A stretch of 64,000 nt of DNA from an uncultured Acetatifactor sp. GTDB taxonomy: Bacteria; Bacillota; Clostridia; Lachnospirales; Lachnospiraceae. A program made the translations under genes and the position numbers. The stretch is taken from positions 74,079-138,078 of the forward strand of contig CAJTVB010000008.1 of NCBI GenBank assembly GCA_910579755.1, written 5' to 3'. Below the pieces are notes generated by a model. That model ran no database searches. It saw only the letters and a program-made list of their open reading frames with translations, and was not told the origin of the DNA. The number at the start of each line of letters is the position of its first letter. Position 1 is the first letter of the stretch. Of the stretch, positions 1 to 8,141 are shown one piece after another.

Positions 1-623
1 AAGAAAAGACCAGGAACTTTGCTTTGGAGGCCATGGCGGAGGATCTGAGGAAGCTGGAGATGATTCCCGGGGCCATGTACAATTTCCACCCGGGAAGCCA
101 TGTGGGGCAGGGGGATGAAAAGGGAATCGAGCTCATTGCCGACACGCTGAACCGCACTCTTTGGAAGGACCAGCAGACGATAGTGCTGCTGGAAACCATG
201 GCGGGCAAGGGAAGCGAGGTGGGGCGAAGCTTTGAGCAGCTTCGGGCGATCATGGACAGAACTGCGCTTCAGGAGAAGCTGGGGGTCTGCCTGGACACCT
301 GTCATGTGTGGGACGCGGGGTATGATATCGTGGACGACCTGGAGGGCGTGCTGGAGGAGTTTGATTGCATCATAGGACTGAACCGCCTTAAGGCCATTCA
401 TCTGAACGACTCCATGAATGCCCGGGGAAGCCGGAAGGACAGACATGAAAAAATCGGGCAGGGGCATATTGGCCTGGAGGCCTTTGAAAGGATCGTAAAC
501 CATCCCAGACTTAAAGGGCTGCCCTTTTATCTGGAGACGCCCAACGAGCTGGAGGGGTATCAGGCGGAGATTGCCATGCTGCGGAATATGTGCTGCGGTC
601 AGGATGCGGAGGTATCGATGTGA
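1..623 (+). CDS. nfo: Endonuclease IV (deoxyribonuclease IV), 5' truncated by window edge
   Basis: AP endonuclease of base excision repair, a trinuclear-zinc TIM-barrel enzyme that cuts 5' of abasic sites. The reading frame is open to the window start, so the N-terminal part lies upstream. Zinc-site motifs of the family are present: NFHPGSHVGQG near the visible start, LETMAGKGSEVG, LDTCHVWDAGYD, and HLNDSMNARGSRKDRHEKIG with GHIG after it. The stop codon overlaps the GTG start of trkA, so the two genes are translationally coupled, although their functions are unrelated. Confidence 0.95.
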   Translation, partial: EKTRNFALEAMAEDLRKLEMIPGAMYNFHPGSHVGQGDEKGIELIADTLNRTLWKDQQTIVLLETMAGKGSEVGRSFEQLRAIMDRTALQEKLGVCLDTCHVWDAGYDIVDDLEGVLEEFDCIIGLNRLKAIHLNDSMNARGSRKDRHEKIGQGHIGLEAFERIVNHPRLKGLPFYLETPNELEGYQAEIAMLRNMCCGQDAEVSM

Positions 624-1978
624 AGATAATTATTGCCGGTGACGGGAAGATGGGAGCCACGCTGACCCGCCAGCTGTCCGCGGAGGGGGACGATCTGACG
701 CTGATCGATTCCAATCCCAAGGTGCTGGAGTCCAGCGAAGAGCGTTATGACGTGATGGTGGTGCAGGGAAACTGTGCTTCCATGGAGACATTGTCCCAGG
801 CGGGAGTCAGAGAGGCCGATCTTTTGATCGCTATGGCCGGAGCCGATGAGATCAACCTTTTGTGCTGTGTGACGGCCCACAGCATGAATCCCAATATTCA
901 TACCATTGCCAGAGTGCGGAATCCGGAATATACGGATCAGGTTTATAAGATGAGAGAGATGTTCGCCCTGTCTCTGACCGTGAATCCGGAGAGGCAGGCG
1001 GCTTCGGAGATCGTCCGTCTGCTCAGATATCCGGGCTTTTTAAAGCGGGACACCTTTGCCAAAGGACGGGTGGAGATCGTGGAGCTGAGGATCGAGAAAA
1101 ACAGCAAGCTCTGCAATGTGGCGCTGAATGATATGGATGGTATCGTAAAGTGCAAAATCCTGGTGTGTGCCGTGCTGAGAAACGGTTCCGCTTTTATGCC
1201 CGGAGGCGGTTTTGTTCTTCAGGAGGGCGACAGGATTTTTGTGACGGCGCCTACCAATACGCTGGCAGTGCTGCTGCATAATCTAGGGGTGATCACCCAC
1301 AAGGTCAAAAGCGTCATTCTGTGCGGCGGGGGGCGCATGAGCTACTACCTGGCGAAGGAGCTGCAGAAGAGCGGCATGGGGGTCAGTATCATCGAGAGGG
1401 ATCAGGGGCGCTGTGAACACCTGGCGTCAATGCTGCCCAATATCAGCATTATCCAGGGGGATGCCAGCAGTCAGTTTGTACTGGAGAGTGAAGGTATATC
1501 CGAGTGCGATGCTTTGGTGACCATGACCGGACTTGACGAATTGAATATGATTATATCTCTCTACGGCGTCAGCTGTGGTGTGCCCCAGGTGATTACCAAG
1601 CTGGGCCGTATGGACAATTCCAATATTCTGGACAGACTGTCGCTGGGAAGTGTGATCAGCCCCAAGGAACTGTGCTGCAACACCATTGTGCGATATGTCC
1701 GGGCCATGAAGAACCAGACAGGGGCGGCCCTGACCATGCATACCATTGCGGAGGGTCAGGCGGAAGCCATGGAATTTATGGTGGATAAGGATACGCCTCA
1801 CTGCGGAGAGCCTTTGAAGAAGCTGAAACTGAAGAAGGGCGTGCTGGTGGTATGTATCACCAAGGGAGGCAGTCAGGAGATTCCTAATGGTGATTCCTGC
1901 TATTATCAGGGGGACAGTCTGATTATTGTCACCAACAGCGAGAGAGGCATACGTCAGCTGAAGGATATTTTCGAGTAA
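620..1978 (+). CDS. trkA: Trk potassium uptake regulatory subunit TrkA
   Basis: Peripheral cytoplasmic NAD(H)/nucleotide-binding subunit that gates the TrkH channel. About 452 residues with the duplicated architecture of long TrkA proteins: RCK_N (GDGKMG dinucleotide motif at residues 7-12), TrkA_C, a second RCK_N (CGGGRMS near residue 235, with the last glycine replaced by serine) and a second TrkA_C. I chose GTG at 620 because GCGGAGGT lies just upstream and the protein then starts MKIIIAGDGKMG as in the family; this start overlaps the nfo stop. trkH follows after 33 bases, so one operon is likely. Confidence 0.93.
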   Translation: MKIIIAGDGKMGATLTRQLSAEGDDLTLIDSNPKVLESSEERYDVMVVQGNCASMETLSQAGVREADLLIAMAGADEINLLCCVTAHSMNPNIHTIARVRNPEYTDQVYKMREMFALSLTVNPERQAASEIVRLLRYPGFLKRDTFAKGRVEIVELRIEKNSKLCNVALNDMDGIVKCKILVCAVLRNGSAFMPGGGFVLQEGDRIFVTAPTNTLAVLLHNLGVITHKVKSVILCGGGRMSYYLAKELQKSGMGVSIIERDQGRCEHLASMLPNISIIQGDASSQFVLESEGISECDALVTMTGLDELNMIISLYGVSCGVPQVITKLGRMDNSNILDRLSLGSVISPKELCCNTIVRYVRAMKNQTGAALTMHTIAEGQAEAMEFMVDKDTPHCGEPLKKLKLKKGVLVVCITKGGSQEIPNGDSCYYQGDSLIIVTNSERGIRQLKDIFE

Positions 1979-2011
1979 GAAACTTCCGGTAATTGAGGTG
2001 CGAGGTCTATC

Positions 2012-3466
2012 ATGAACTATAAGATGATGGGAAGATTCATCGGCAAAATATTAATGCTGGAGGCGGCATTTATGGTGCCGGCTCTATTGATCAGCGTCTG
2101 GGAAGGAGAAACTGCGGCAGTCAGGGCTTTTATGTGGAGCATAGGAACCACCGCGCTGCTGGCCTGGGGACTGACGTGGTTTTGCCGGGGATCAAAAAAT
2201 AAGTTTTATGCCAGGGAGGGCCTGGCCTGTGTGGGCATCAGCTGGATTATTATGAGTCTTCTGGGCTGTCTGCCTTTTTATCTGTCCGGAGAAATTCCCG
2301 GCTTTGTGGATGCGTTTTTTGAGATTGTTTCCGGGTTTACCACTACGGGAGCTTCGATTGTGCCTGCGGTGGAGGAGCTGTCCATGGGAATCCTTTACTG
2401 GAGAAGCTTCAGCCACTGGCTGGGAGGGATGGGAGTGCTGGTTTTTCTGCTGGCCATCTCCACTGTAAGCGGCAGTGACAACGGTTTTACCATGCACCTT
2501 CTGCGGGCGGAAAGCCCGGGGCCGAATGTGGGCAAGCTGGTGCCCCGCATGAAGAAGACGGCAGGCATTCTGTATCTGCTTTATATCCTGCTGACCATAG
2601 CCAACATAATTTTTCTGCTGGCAGGAAAGATGCCGCTTTTTGATGCGGTTTGTACGGCTTTTGGAACCGCGGGCACAGGGGGCTTTGGCGTCAAAAACGA
2701 CAGCATAGCCGGCTACAGCCCCTATATCCAGAATGTGTGCACCATATTTATGCTGCTATTCGGCGTCAATTTCAGCTGTTATTATCTGCTTTTGATCCGT
2801 CAGGTAAAAAACGTGCTGCGGGACGAGGAGCTTAGGCTCTATCTGGGTCTGGTGGCCGGAAGCATCCTTTTGATTGCATGGAATCTCCAGGGAACCTATA
2901 AGACCCTGGAGGAGACGGTACGGCACGCCGCCTTCCAGGTATCCAGCATCATTACCACTACCGGGTACGCCACGGCAGATTTTGATCTGTGGCCGGGGCT
3001 GTCCAAGGCAATATTGCTGGCATTGATGATCGTGGGCGCCAGCGCAGGAAGTACAGGAGGCGGTTTCAAGTGCGGAAGGGTGCTTCTGGTGCTGAAAAGC
3101 CTGCGCAGGAGCGTACAGCAGGTAGTGCATCCCAGAAAAATACAGGCGGTTCGAATGAACGGACAGCCCGTGGGGGAAAAGATTCTCCAGAATACCAACG
3201 CGTATCTGGCGGCTTATACCATCATCATAATTTTGAGTTTTCTGTTGATTTCAGTGGATGGATTTTCCATTACCACTAACCTTTCGGCTGTGTTGGCCTG
3301 CTTCAACAATATCGGGCCGGGATTTGAGATGGTGGGGCCTGCCAGTAACTTTGCGGCTTACGGAGCTTTTTCCAAGCTGGTGCTGATCATGGATATGCTG
3401 GCGGGAAGACTGGAGATTTTTCCGATTCTGATTCTCTTTTCCAGAACCACCTGGAAAAGACGGTAA
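2012..3466 (+). CDS. trkH: Trk-type potassium transporter membrane subunit TrkH
   Basis: Potassium-translocating membrane subunit, 484 residues, the usual TrkH length. Four selectivity-filter repeats can be seen in order: GFTTTGAS (about residue 108), AGTGGFG (about 219), ITTTGYAT (about 315) and NNIGPGF (about 437). Hydrophobic segments flank each of them in the M1-P-M2 pattern. It follows trkA directly, and the two products are expected to form one complex that imports K+ using the membrane potential or a Na+/H+ gradient. There is no obvious terminator between trkH and the next gene. Confidence 0.94.
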   Translation: MNYKMMGRFIGKILMLEAAFMVPALLISVWEGETAAVRAFMWSIGTTALLAWGLTWFCRGSKNKFYAREGLACVGISWIIMSLLGCLPFYLSGEIPGFVDAFFEIVSGFTTTGASIVPAVEELSMGILYWRSFSHWLGGMGVLVFLLAISTVSGSDNGFTMHLLRAESPGPNVGKLVPRMKKTAGILYLLYILLTIANIIFLLAGKMPLFDAVCTAFGTAGTGGFGVKNDSIAGYSPYIQNVCTIFMLLFGVNFSCYYLLLIRQVKNVLRDEELRLYLGLVAGSILLIAWNLQGTYKTLEETVRHAAFQVSSIITTTGYATADFDLWPGLSKAILLALMIVGASAGSTGGGFKCGRVLLVLKSLRRSVQQVVHPRKIQAVRMNGQPVGEKILQNTNAYLAAYTIIIILSFLLISVDGFSITTNLSAVLACFNNIGPGFEMVGPASNFAAYGAFSKLVLIMDMLAGRLEIFPILILFSRTTWKRR

Positions 3467-3567
3467 TCCGGGGGGTGAAAATCCGGTTTGGGAGGAATGT
3501 GGTCTGAGAGTAGTACAATCCTGGCGGAACGCAATTTGAGAGAAACACAATTCTGAGAGGAACAAAA

Positions 3568-5418
3568 ATGGATGCAGTGAAGAAATTTTTGGCTGGCAAA
3601 AAGGGTGTGTACGCGGTGGAGGCGGTTTTTATCCTCATTCTGATGTGCGTGGTTCCGGTTTTGTTTGATTATCATTTTGCCATGAATGACGATGTGCTGA
3701 TCGACTCTATTGTATCGGGGAGATATTCCGGAACGCCGGATGTGCATAATGTATCCATGGGAGCACCGCTGAACGCATTGCTGTGCGGGCTGAACAGCAT
3801 AACCAGTTATGTACCCTGGTTTGCGCTGCTGCTGCTGTTTTGTCAGTTCGGCTGCCTGTACCTGATTTTTTCCCTTCTGGCGGAAAGAATGGAAATGGGC
3901 CAAAGATGGACCTATCTGTGTCTGTTTTTGTTGAATATACTGTCTTTTGGACTTCTGATCCGTGAAACCGTCATGGTTCAATACACCTTTACGGCGGCGC
4001 TGCTGATGGCCTCTGGCACAATCTGTCTGTATTACATGGATGGGGAAAATTTTTTTACGGGCAGGGGGATTCTTCGGTATGGAGGGATTCTGCTTCAGTA
4101 TCTTCTGGCCTTCTGCATGAGAGAAGAAATCTTTCTGTTTCTGCTTCCACTTTCATTTCTTATGTGTCTTGTTCGTTTTTACAGAGAGAACGGGTTCCAT
4201 TTTGTAAGAAAGGAGCTGGGCAGGTGGGGAATTGTATGGGGAGGCATCGTTTTTGGAACGGCTGTCATGTATTTTATGAATACAGCTGCCTACACCGGAG
4301 AGGGGTGGCGCCAGTATAAAGAGGTGGATGCCTGCAGAACCACTCTTTACGATTTCCTGGAGCTTCCGGCCTATGACGAAAACAGGGAATTCTATGAGTC
4401 TGCGGGAATTACAAAGGCCCAATATGATTTGCTGGATACCTATAACTATTCCCTGGATGAAGAGATCACTGCGGATACAATGCAGAAAATTGTAGATTAT
4501 ACCAATGAAAAAAGGCTTTCCGGCAGTGAGGGACTGGACAGGCTGTATCTGCAGATGTTTACCCTGCCCCTTGGCGAGGGGCTGTGGTCCTATGGACACA
4601 GAGTCCTGTATATTCCGGCGCTTTCCGGGGAGGACCGCCCCTGGGGGGAGGAATATCCCTGGAATATTATCTGCATTTTTTTGTACCTTGCTTTTTTCAT
4701 ATTGACTTGTCGTTCCCGCAGATGGATGAATCTTTTGTTTATGACGGGAATGTTTGGAGTGCGCTCCGTTTTGTGGATGTATATTATATTGAAACAGAGG
4801 ACGCCTGCCCGGGTGACTCATTCGCTGTTTGCCATGGAAATGGCCTGCCTTCTGCTTTTGATTTTTGAGGAGCTGTGGTACCTGCGAAGTATCGGGAAGC
4901 CGAAAAGGTGTGTGGGGAAAAAGGGGATATTCAAAGCTGCCGGGGGAGTGCTGATATTGGGCGCATGTTTCCTGACAGCAGCGGCCTGGGGAAGCTTCAG
5001 GGAGGAATATGCTGTCACCACAGCTCAAAACCGGGAATGGTATGAGCTGCAGGAGTATTTCAGGGAAAACAGTGAATCCTTCTATTTTGTGGATGTGTAT
5101 TCCATGGTGAATTATTCGGAAAAAATGTTTGACAGGCCCATGCCTGTGGAGGAAGAGCGGGGCTACAACTACGATATCTGCGGCGGGTGGCTGGCAAAAA
5201 GTCCGTTGACCCTGGAAAAGTATCGTCGGTATGGAATATCTTCCGTGGAGGAGGCTCTTCTGGAGAACGGGAATGTGTATTTTGTGGCTGCCCATGAAGC
5301 GGATCTTGCTTGGCTTGTGGGATTCTATGAGGAGAAGGGGATACGTCTGACAATGGAACTGCAGGATCAGGCGGCGGGGCGGTTTAATGTTTACAGGCTG
5401 AAGGCCGGCCCATCATAG
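3568..5418 (+). CDS. Polytopic membrane protein of unknown function (possibly GT-C-like)
   Basis: 616 residues with roughly nine to ten hydrophobic segments. The first is at about residues 17-34. The last, near residue 460, is followed by an extracytoplasmic C-terminal part of about 150 residues rich in Tyr, Glu and Trp. An acidic motif, AMNDDVLIDS (about residues 38-47), sits in the first outer loop. Multi-pass sugar transferases of the GT-C fold often carry an acidic motif in that place, so a glycosyltransferase-like role is an inference only. Start ATG with GAGAGGAAC upstream. It could be co-transcribed with trkAH. A U-rich hairpin follows the stop. Confidence 0.75.
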   Translation: MDAVKKFLAGKKGVYAVEAVFILILMCVVPVLFDYHFAMNDDVLIDSIVSGRYSGTPDVHNVSMGAPLNALLCGLNSITSYVPWFALLLLFCQFGCLYLIFSLLAERMEMGQRWTYLCLFLLNILSFGLLIRETVMVQYTFTAALLMASGTICLYYMDGENFFTGRGILRYGGILLQYLLAFCMREEIFLFLLPLSFLMCLVRFYRENGFHFVRKELGRWGIVWGGIVFGTAVMYFMNTAAYTGEGWRQYKEVDACRTTLYDFLELPAYDENREFYESAGITKAQYDLLDTYNYSLDEEITADTMQKIVDYTNEKRLSGSEGLDRLYLQMFTLPLGEGLWSYGHRVLYIPALSGEDRPWGEEYPWNIICIFLYLAFFILTCRSRRWMNLLFMTGMFGVRSVLWMYIILKQRTPARVTHSLFAMEMACLLLLIFEELWYLRSIGKPKRCVGKKGIFKAAGGVLILGACFLTAAAWGSFREEYAVTTAQNREWYELQEYFRENSESFYFVDVYSMVNYSEKMFDRPMPVEEERGYNYDICGGWLAKSPLTLEKYRRYGISSVEEALLENGNVYFVAAHEADLAWLVGFYEEKGIRLTMELQDQAAGRFNVYRLKAGPS

Positions 5419-5427
5419 TGCGGCGCT

Positions 5428-5447
5428 TCAACCTCCGGTTGATTTTT
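5428..5447 (+). terminator. Rho-independent terminator after the membrane protein gene
   Basis: TCAACC, three-base loop, GGTTGA, then TTTTT. A short but perfect stem followed by a T run, ten bases after the stop codon at 5418. Confidence 0.55.
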
Positions 5448-5541
5448 CCCGTTTCCGCTTAATTCCACATACCTGGTAAATCCGATTGTTTTTGCCTATA
5501 ATAGATTTACAGCGCTGAAAACAGATTGAAGGTAATCACCT

Positions 5542-5664
5542 ATGGTGGAATTGCAGAAAATTGCAGGGAGAATTGCATCCCTGCGCAGGGAGCGGGGATA
5601 TACGGGTGAGGCATTGGCAGCGCGGCTGCAGGTCAGTCCTCAGGCCGTGTCGAAATATTCATAG
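5542..5664 (+). pseudogene. Truncated Xre-family helix-turn-helix regulator
   Basis: A 40-codon frame that starts ATG and reads like the first 40 residues of an Xre/Cro regulator: VELQKIAGRIASLRRERG, then EALAARLQVSPQAVSKY, ending in a stop exactly where the family normally continues with WENG. A -10 like TATAAT lies at 5497-5502. I see no continuation of the family in any frame before spoIIID, so this is probably a decayed gene, although a short expressed HTH peptide cannot be excluded. Confidence 0.55.
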
Positions 5665-5723
5665 TGGTGAAGTGGGCGGCAGGGGAGTTTAGCTAAAAAG
5701 TCCCCATCAGACATCCGATTCAG

Positions 5724-5752
5724 TCATATCCTTTCGAAGTCCCTCATACAAT
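5724..5752 (+). promoter_or_regulatory. Sigma-E-like sporulation promoter of spoIIID
   Basis: TCATATC, a 14-base spacer (5731-5744), then CATACAAT. The sigma-E consensus in Bacillus is (G/T)(A/C)ATATT, 14-15 bases, CATACA(A/C/T)T, so the -10 matches fully and the -35 differs in one base. The spoIIID start codon is 31 bases downstream. Transcription of spoIIID by sigma-E RNA polymerase is established in Bacillus subtilis. Confidence 0.7.
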
Positions 5753-5782
5753 GGAAAAAAGGTATCTTAAAGGGGTATTCCT

Positions 5783-6046
5783 TTGAAGGATTATATCGAA
5801 GAACGTGCCGTCAGCATTGCAAACTATATCATTGACAGTAATGCCACGGTCAGGCAGACAGCTAAGGCTTTTGGGGTCAGCAAGAGCACGGTACATAAAG
5901 ACGTAACAGACAGGCTGATGCAGATCAATCCGGCTCTCGCAAAACAGGCCAGGCAGGTGCTGGATGTGAACAAATCGGAACGCCATATCCGGGGAGGGCT
6001 TGCCACGAAAGAGAAATATATGCACCAGCACAGTGGAGCCGTATAA
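5783..6046 (+). CDS. spoIIID: Sporulation transcriptional regulator SpoIIID
   Basis: Small DNA-binding protein (87 residues) of the mother cell that activates or represses many sigma-E and sigma-K genes during sporulation. It shows the conserved start KDYIEERAVSIANYI, the helix-turn-helix TVRQTAKAFGVSKSTVHKDV (about residues 22-41) and the basic tail RHIRGGLATKEKY. The start is TTG at 5783 with AAAGGGG seven or eight bases upstream. It is a single gene between its own promoter and a terminator. Its presence indicates that the organism makes endospores. Confidence 0.95.
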   Translation: MKDYIEERAVSIANYIIDSNATVRQTAKAFGVSKSTVHKDVTDRLMQINPALAKQARQVLDVNKSERHIRGGLATKEKYMHQHSGAV

Positions 6047-6061
6047 GCAGCAGGGACAATT

Positions 6062-6090
6062 ATACCATGATTGCTTCGCGATCACGGTAT
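6062..6090 (+). repeat. Imperfect inverted repeat downstream of spoIIID
   Basis: ATACCATGAT and ATCACGGTAT form a ten-base stem with one mismatch around a nine-base loop. No T run follows, so it is not a clear terminator. It lies in the 332-base gene-free stretch 6047-6378; that stretch otherwise holds the terminator at 6223 and the promoter at 6313. Confidence 0.35.
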
Positions 6091-6222
6091 GGATGGCCAT
6101 TCGGCCATTCTCTGCCTTGAATAAGGTCATTATACCATAGATTCAACCGGAAGCAAAGCCTCTTGAAATCCAGTAGCATCCGAATTGGATAAAGAGGAGG
6201 CACCGGGGATTACAAAGTGTCA

Positions 6223-6256
6223 GGGGACAGAAATTTGGCGTTCTGTTCCCTTTTTT
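6223..6256 (+). terminator. Rho-independent terminator of spoIIID
   Basis: GGGGACAGAA and TTCTGTTCCC pair over ten bases (one G-U) around an eight-base loop, followed by six T. Confidence 0.7.
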
Positions 6257-6312
6257 GCGTCCTTGAAAGAGACATTTTGAAAAAAATCCACAAATAATAT
6301 TACTTTTCGTTA

Positions 6313-6341
6313 TTTACGCTTCCTATTTTTGCATCTATACT
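6313..6341 (+). promoter_or_regulatory. Putative sigma-A promoter of the sensor kinase operon
   Basis: TTTACG, 17 bases, TATACT. The -10 is one base off consensus and the -35 is weaker. It sits 37 bases before the kinase start codon at 6379 and after the spoIIID terminator. Confidence 0.5.
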
Positions 6342-6378
6342 GAACACTGATGTTTTGTGCGAAGGGGGGGCAGGTGAC

Positions 6379-8139
6379 ATGAGAAGAAAACAATACAGTA
6401 CAGTTTTTTATCAGCTGGCGCTGTTTTTCTTTGTGGCCGGCATCCTGCCCATCGCCATATTGGGGATATATATGTACAGCCGCATCAGCAGTCTGGCGGG
6501 ACAGGAGCTGACCCATTCCTATGAGCTTCTGGCCTCCCAGTATCTGGGGGCGGTGCAGGAAAAGGTAATGCAGTATGAGACCAGCCTGGACTTTATTGCG
6601 AAAAATACCATAATCAATGAGCAGCTGGGAAATGGGGAGATGAATTCTTATGTCCGGGGCAAGATGATCAGCGAGGAGGTGTCTCAGTCTCTGATTTTGG
6701 ATGACAGAAACACTATTCGCAGCTGTCTGATCTATTCCTATCTGGAGGATACGCCGGTGTATGGTACCAGGGTTACCATGGGGGACGTGGCAGTGCGGGA
6801 GAAATGGTATCAGTTCTGGAAGGGGGCGGTAGAAGAGTGGTTTTTTTATGAAAATCCTGTGAATGTCGGAGAAAATCTGGGAGTGCTGGTATATCCCATT
6901 TACCATCAGGATCTGACGGCGCTGAAGTGGGAGCAGATTGGAATCGTAAAGCTGGAGTTTTATCTGCCGCGTTTGTTTGCTCCTGCCAGGGAGGACAGAA
7001 ACAGCTTTCGAGTGGCGGTTTTTGATGATAATCGCCAGATCTGGTATCAAAGCGACGGAGTGGATGAACCGGAAGCGCGGAAATGTCTGACGGTGGTTCA
7101 GGGGAAAGGCTGGGACGATGGAAATGTCAGAAATGTGAGCGGGCAGATGATATGTGCCCGGCGCCTGGAGGAGTGCGGTTTGAATCTTCTGCTCTTTTTT
7201 GGCCGGGACGGGCTGGAGGAAAAACGCCGGGAGGTGAACCGGATGATCCTTCCTCTGATTCTTCTGGTGACAGGCATCGACAGTGTGGGCTGTTACATAT
7301 TTGCCGGAATGTTTTCCAAGAGAGTCAATTTTCTTGTTAACAAGTTCAAACGGGTGGAGACAGGCGATTTCTCTGTGACGGCGCCTGTCTCCGGAAAGGA
7401 TGAGCTTCGGATACTGGACGATCAGTTCAGTCATATGCTGGAGACCATCAACTCTCTGATCAGAGAAAATTATGTTCAGGAGCTGGAAAAAAAGGAGACG
7501 GAGCTGCAGAATCTTCAGCTTCAGATCAATCCCCACTTTCTGTACAATACGCTGGAGACCATCAGCTCTATTGCGGCTGTACGGCAGACCTTCGCGGTCT
7601 GTGAGCTGTGCGGCAGGCTGGGAGAGATTTTCCGGTACAGTCTGGGAAAGGATTACGGGGAGTTTGTCACGGTGGAGCAGGAGCTGCATCATGTGGAAAA
7701 CTATGTTTATATCCAAAAGGTGCGCTATGGAGATAAGTTTGAGGTGTTTTACCATGTGGAGCCTGAGGTGCGGCAGTGTCTGATTCTTCGCTTTATTCTG
7801 CAGCCTGTGGTGGAAAATGCCATTCTACACGGCATTGCACCCATGACGGGGTGCGGAACTCTGGAGATCACTGTGGAAAGACGGGAAGAGACATTGTGTG
7901 TGCGGGTGGAGGATGACGGGGTCGGCATGGACAGCATGAAAAAAGCGGAGCTGGAGGAGCATATCAACGGCCCGGAGAGCAGCTCCGGGGAGCAGGGGAA
8001 GGGAAGCATCGGGGTACGGAATGTGCATCGGCGTATCCGGCTGGCCTGCGGGGAACAATATGGAGTCACCATTGAATCTGAGCCGTATCGGGGCTCCAGT
8101 TTCCTGATCACATTTCCATTGCGCAGAAGAGAGGACTGA
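6379..8139 (+). CDS. YesM/LytS-type sensor histidine kinase
   Basis: Membrane sensor kinase, 586 residues from ATG 6379. I preferred this start to an in-frame TTG 24 bases earlier because it is followed by a basic residue cluster and preceded by a G-rich binding site. Order of parts: membrane segment about 10-32, extracytoplasmic sensor about 33-290, second membrane segment about 290-312, HAMP region, His_kinase domain with INPHFLYNTLETIS (phosphorylated His about 387), then an HATPase domain with PVVENAILHG and DDGVGM. It pairs with the regulator directly downstream. In this family such pairs usually control sugar uptake genes; here that would be the glycan cluster that follows. Confidence 0.9.
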   Translation: MRRKQYSTVFYQLALFFFVAGILPIAILGIYMYSRISSLAGQELTHSYELLASQYLGAVQEKVMQYETSLDFIAKNTIINEQLGNGEMNSYVRGKMISEEVSQSLILDDRNTIRSCLIYSYLEDTPVYGTRVTMGDVAVREKWYQFWKGAVEEWFFYENPVNVGENLGVLVYPIYHQDLTALKWEQIGIVKLEFYLPRLFAPAREDRNSFRVAVFDDNRQIWYQSDGVDEPEARKCLTVVQGKGWDDGNVRNVSGQMICARRLEECGLNLLLFFGRDGLEEKRREVNRMILPLILLVTGIDSVGCYIFAGMFSKRVNFLVNKFKRVETGDFSVTAPVSGKDELRILDDQFSHMLETINSLIRENYVQELEKKETELQNLQLQINPHFLYNTLETISSIAAVRQTFAVCELCGRLGEIFRYSLGKDYGEFVTVEQELHHVENYVYIQKVRYGDKFEVFYHVEPEVRQCLILRFILQPVVENAILHGIAPMTGCGTLEITVERREETLCVRVEDDGVGMDSMKKAELEEHINGPESSSGEQGKGSIGVRNVHRRIRLACGEQYGVTIESEPYRGSSFLITFPLRRRED

Positions 8140-8141
8140 AA

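Noticed and set aside
4153..5295. 380-codon minus-strand frame inside the membrane protein gene
   Set aside because: Antisense shadow: rich in His, Pro and Gln, with no binding site or family; the plus-strand frame has clear membrane segments and a ribosome binding site.
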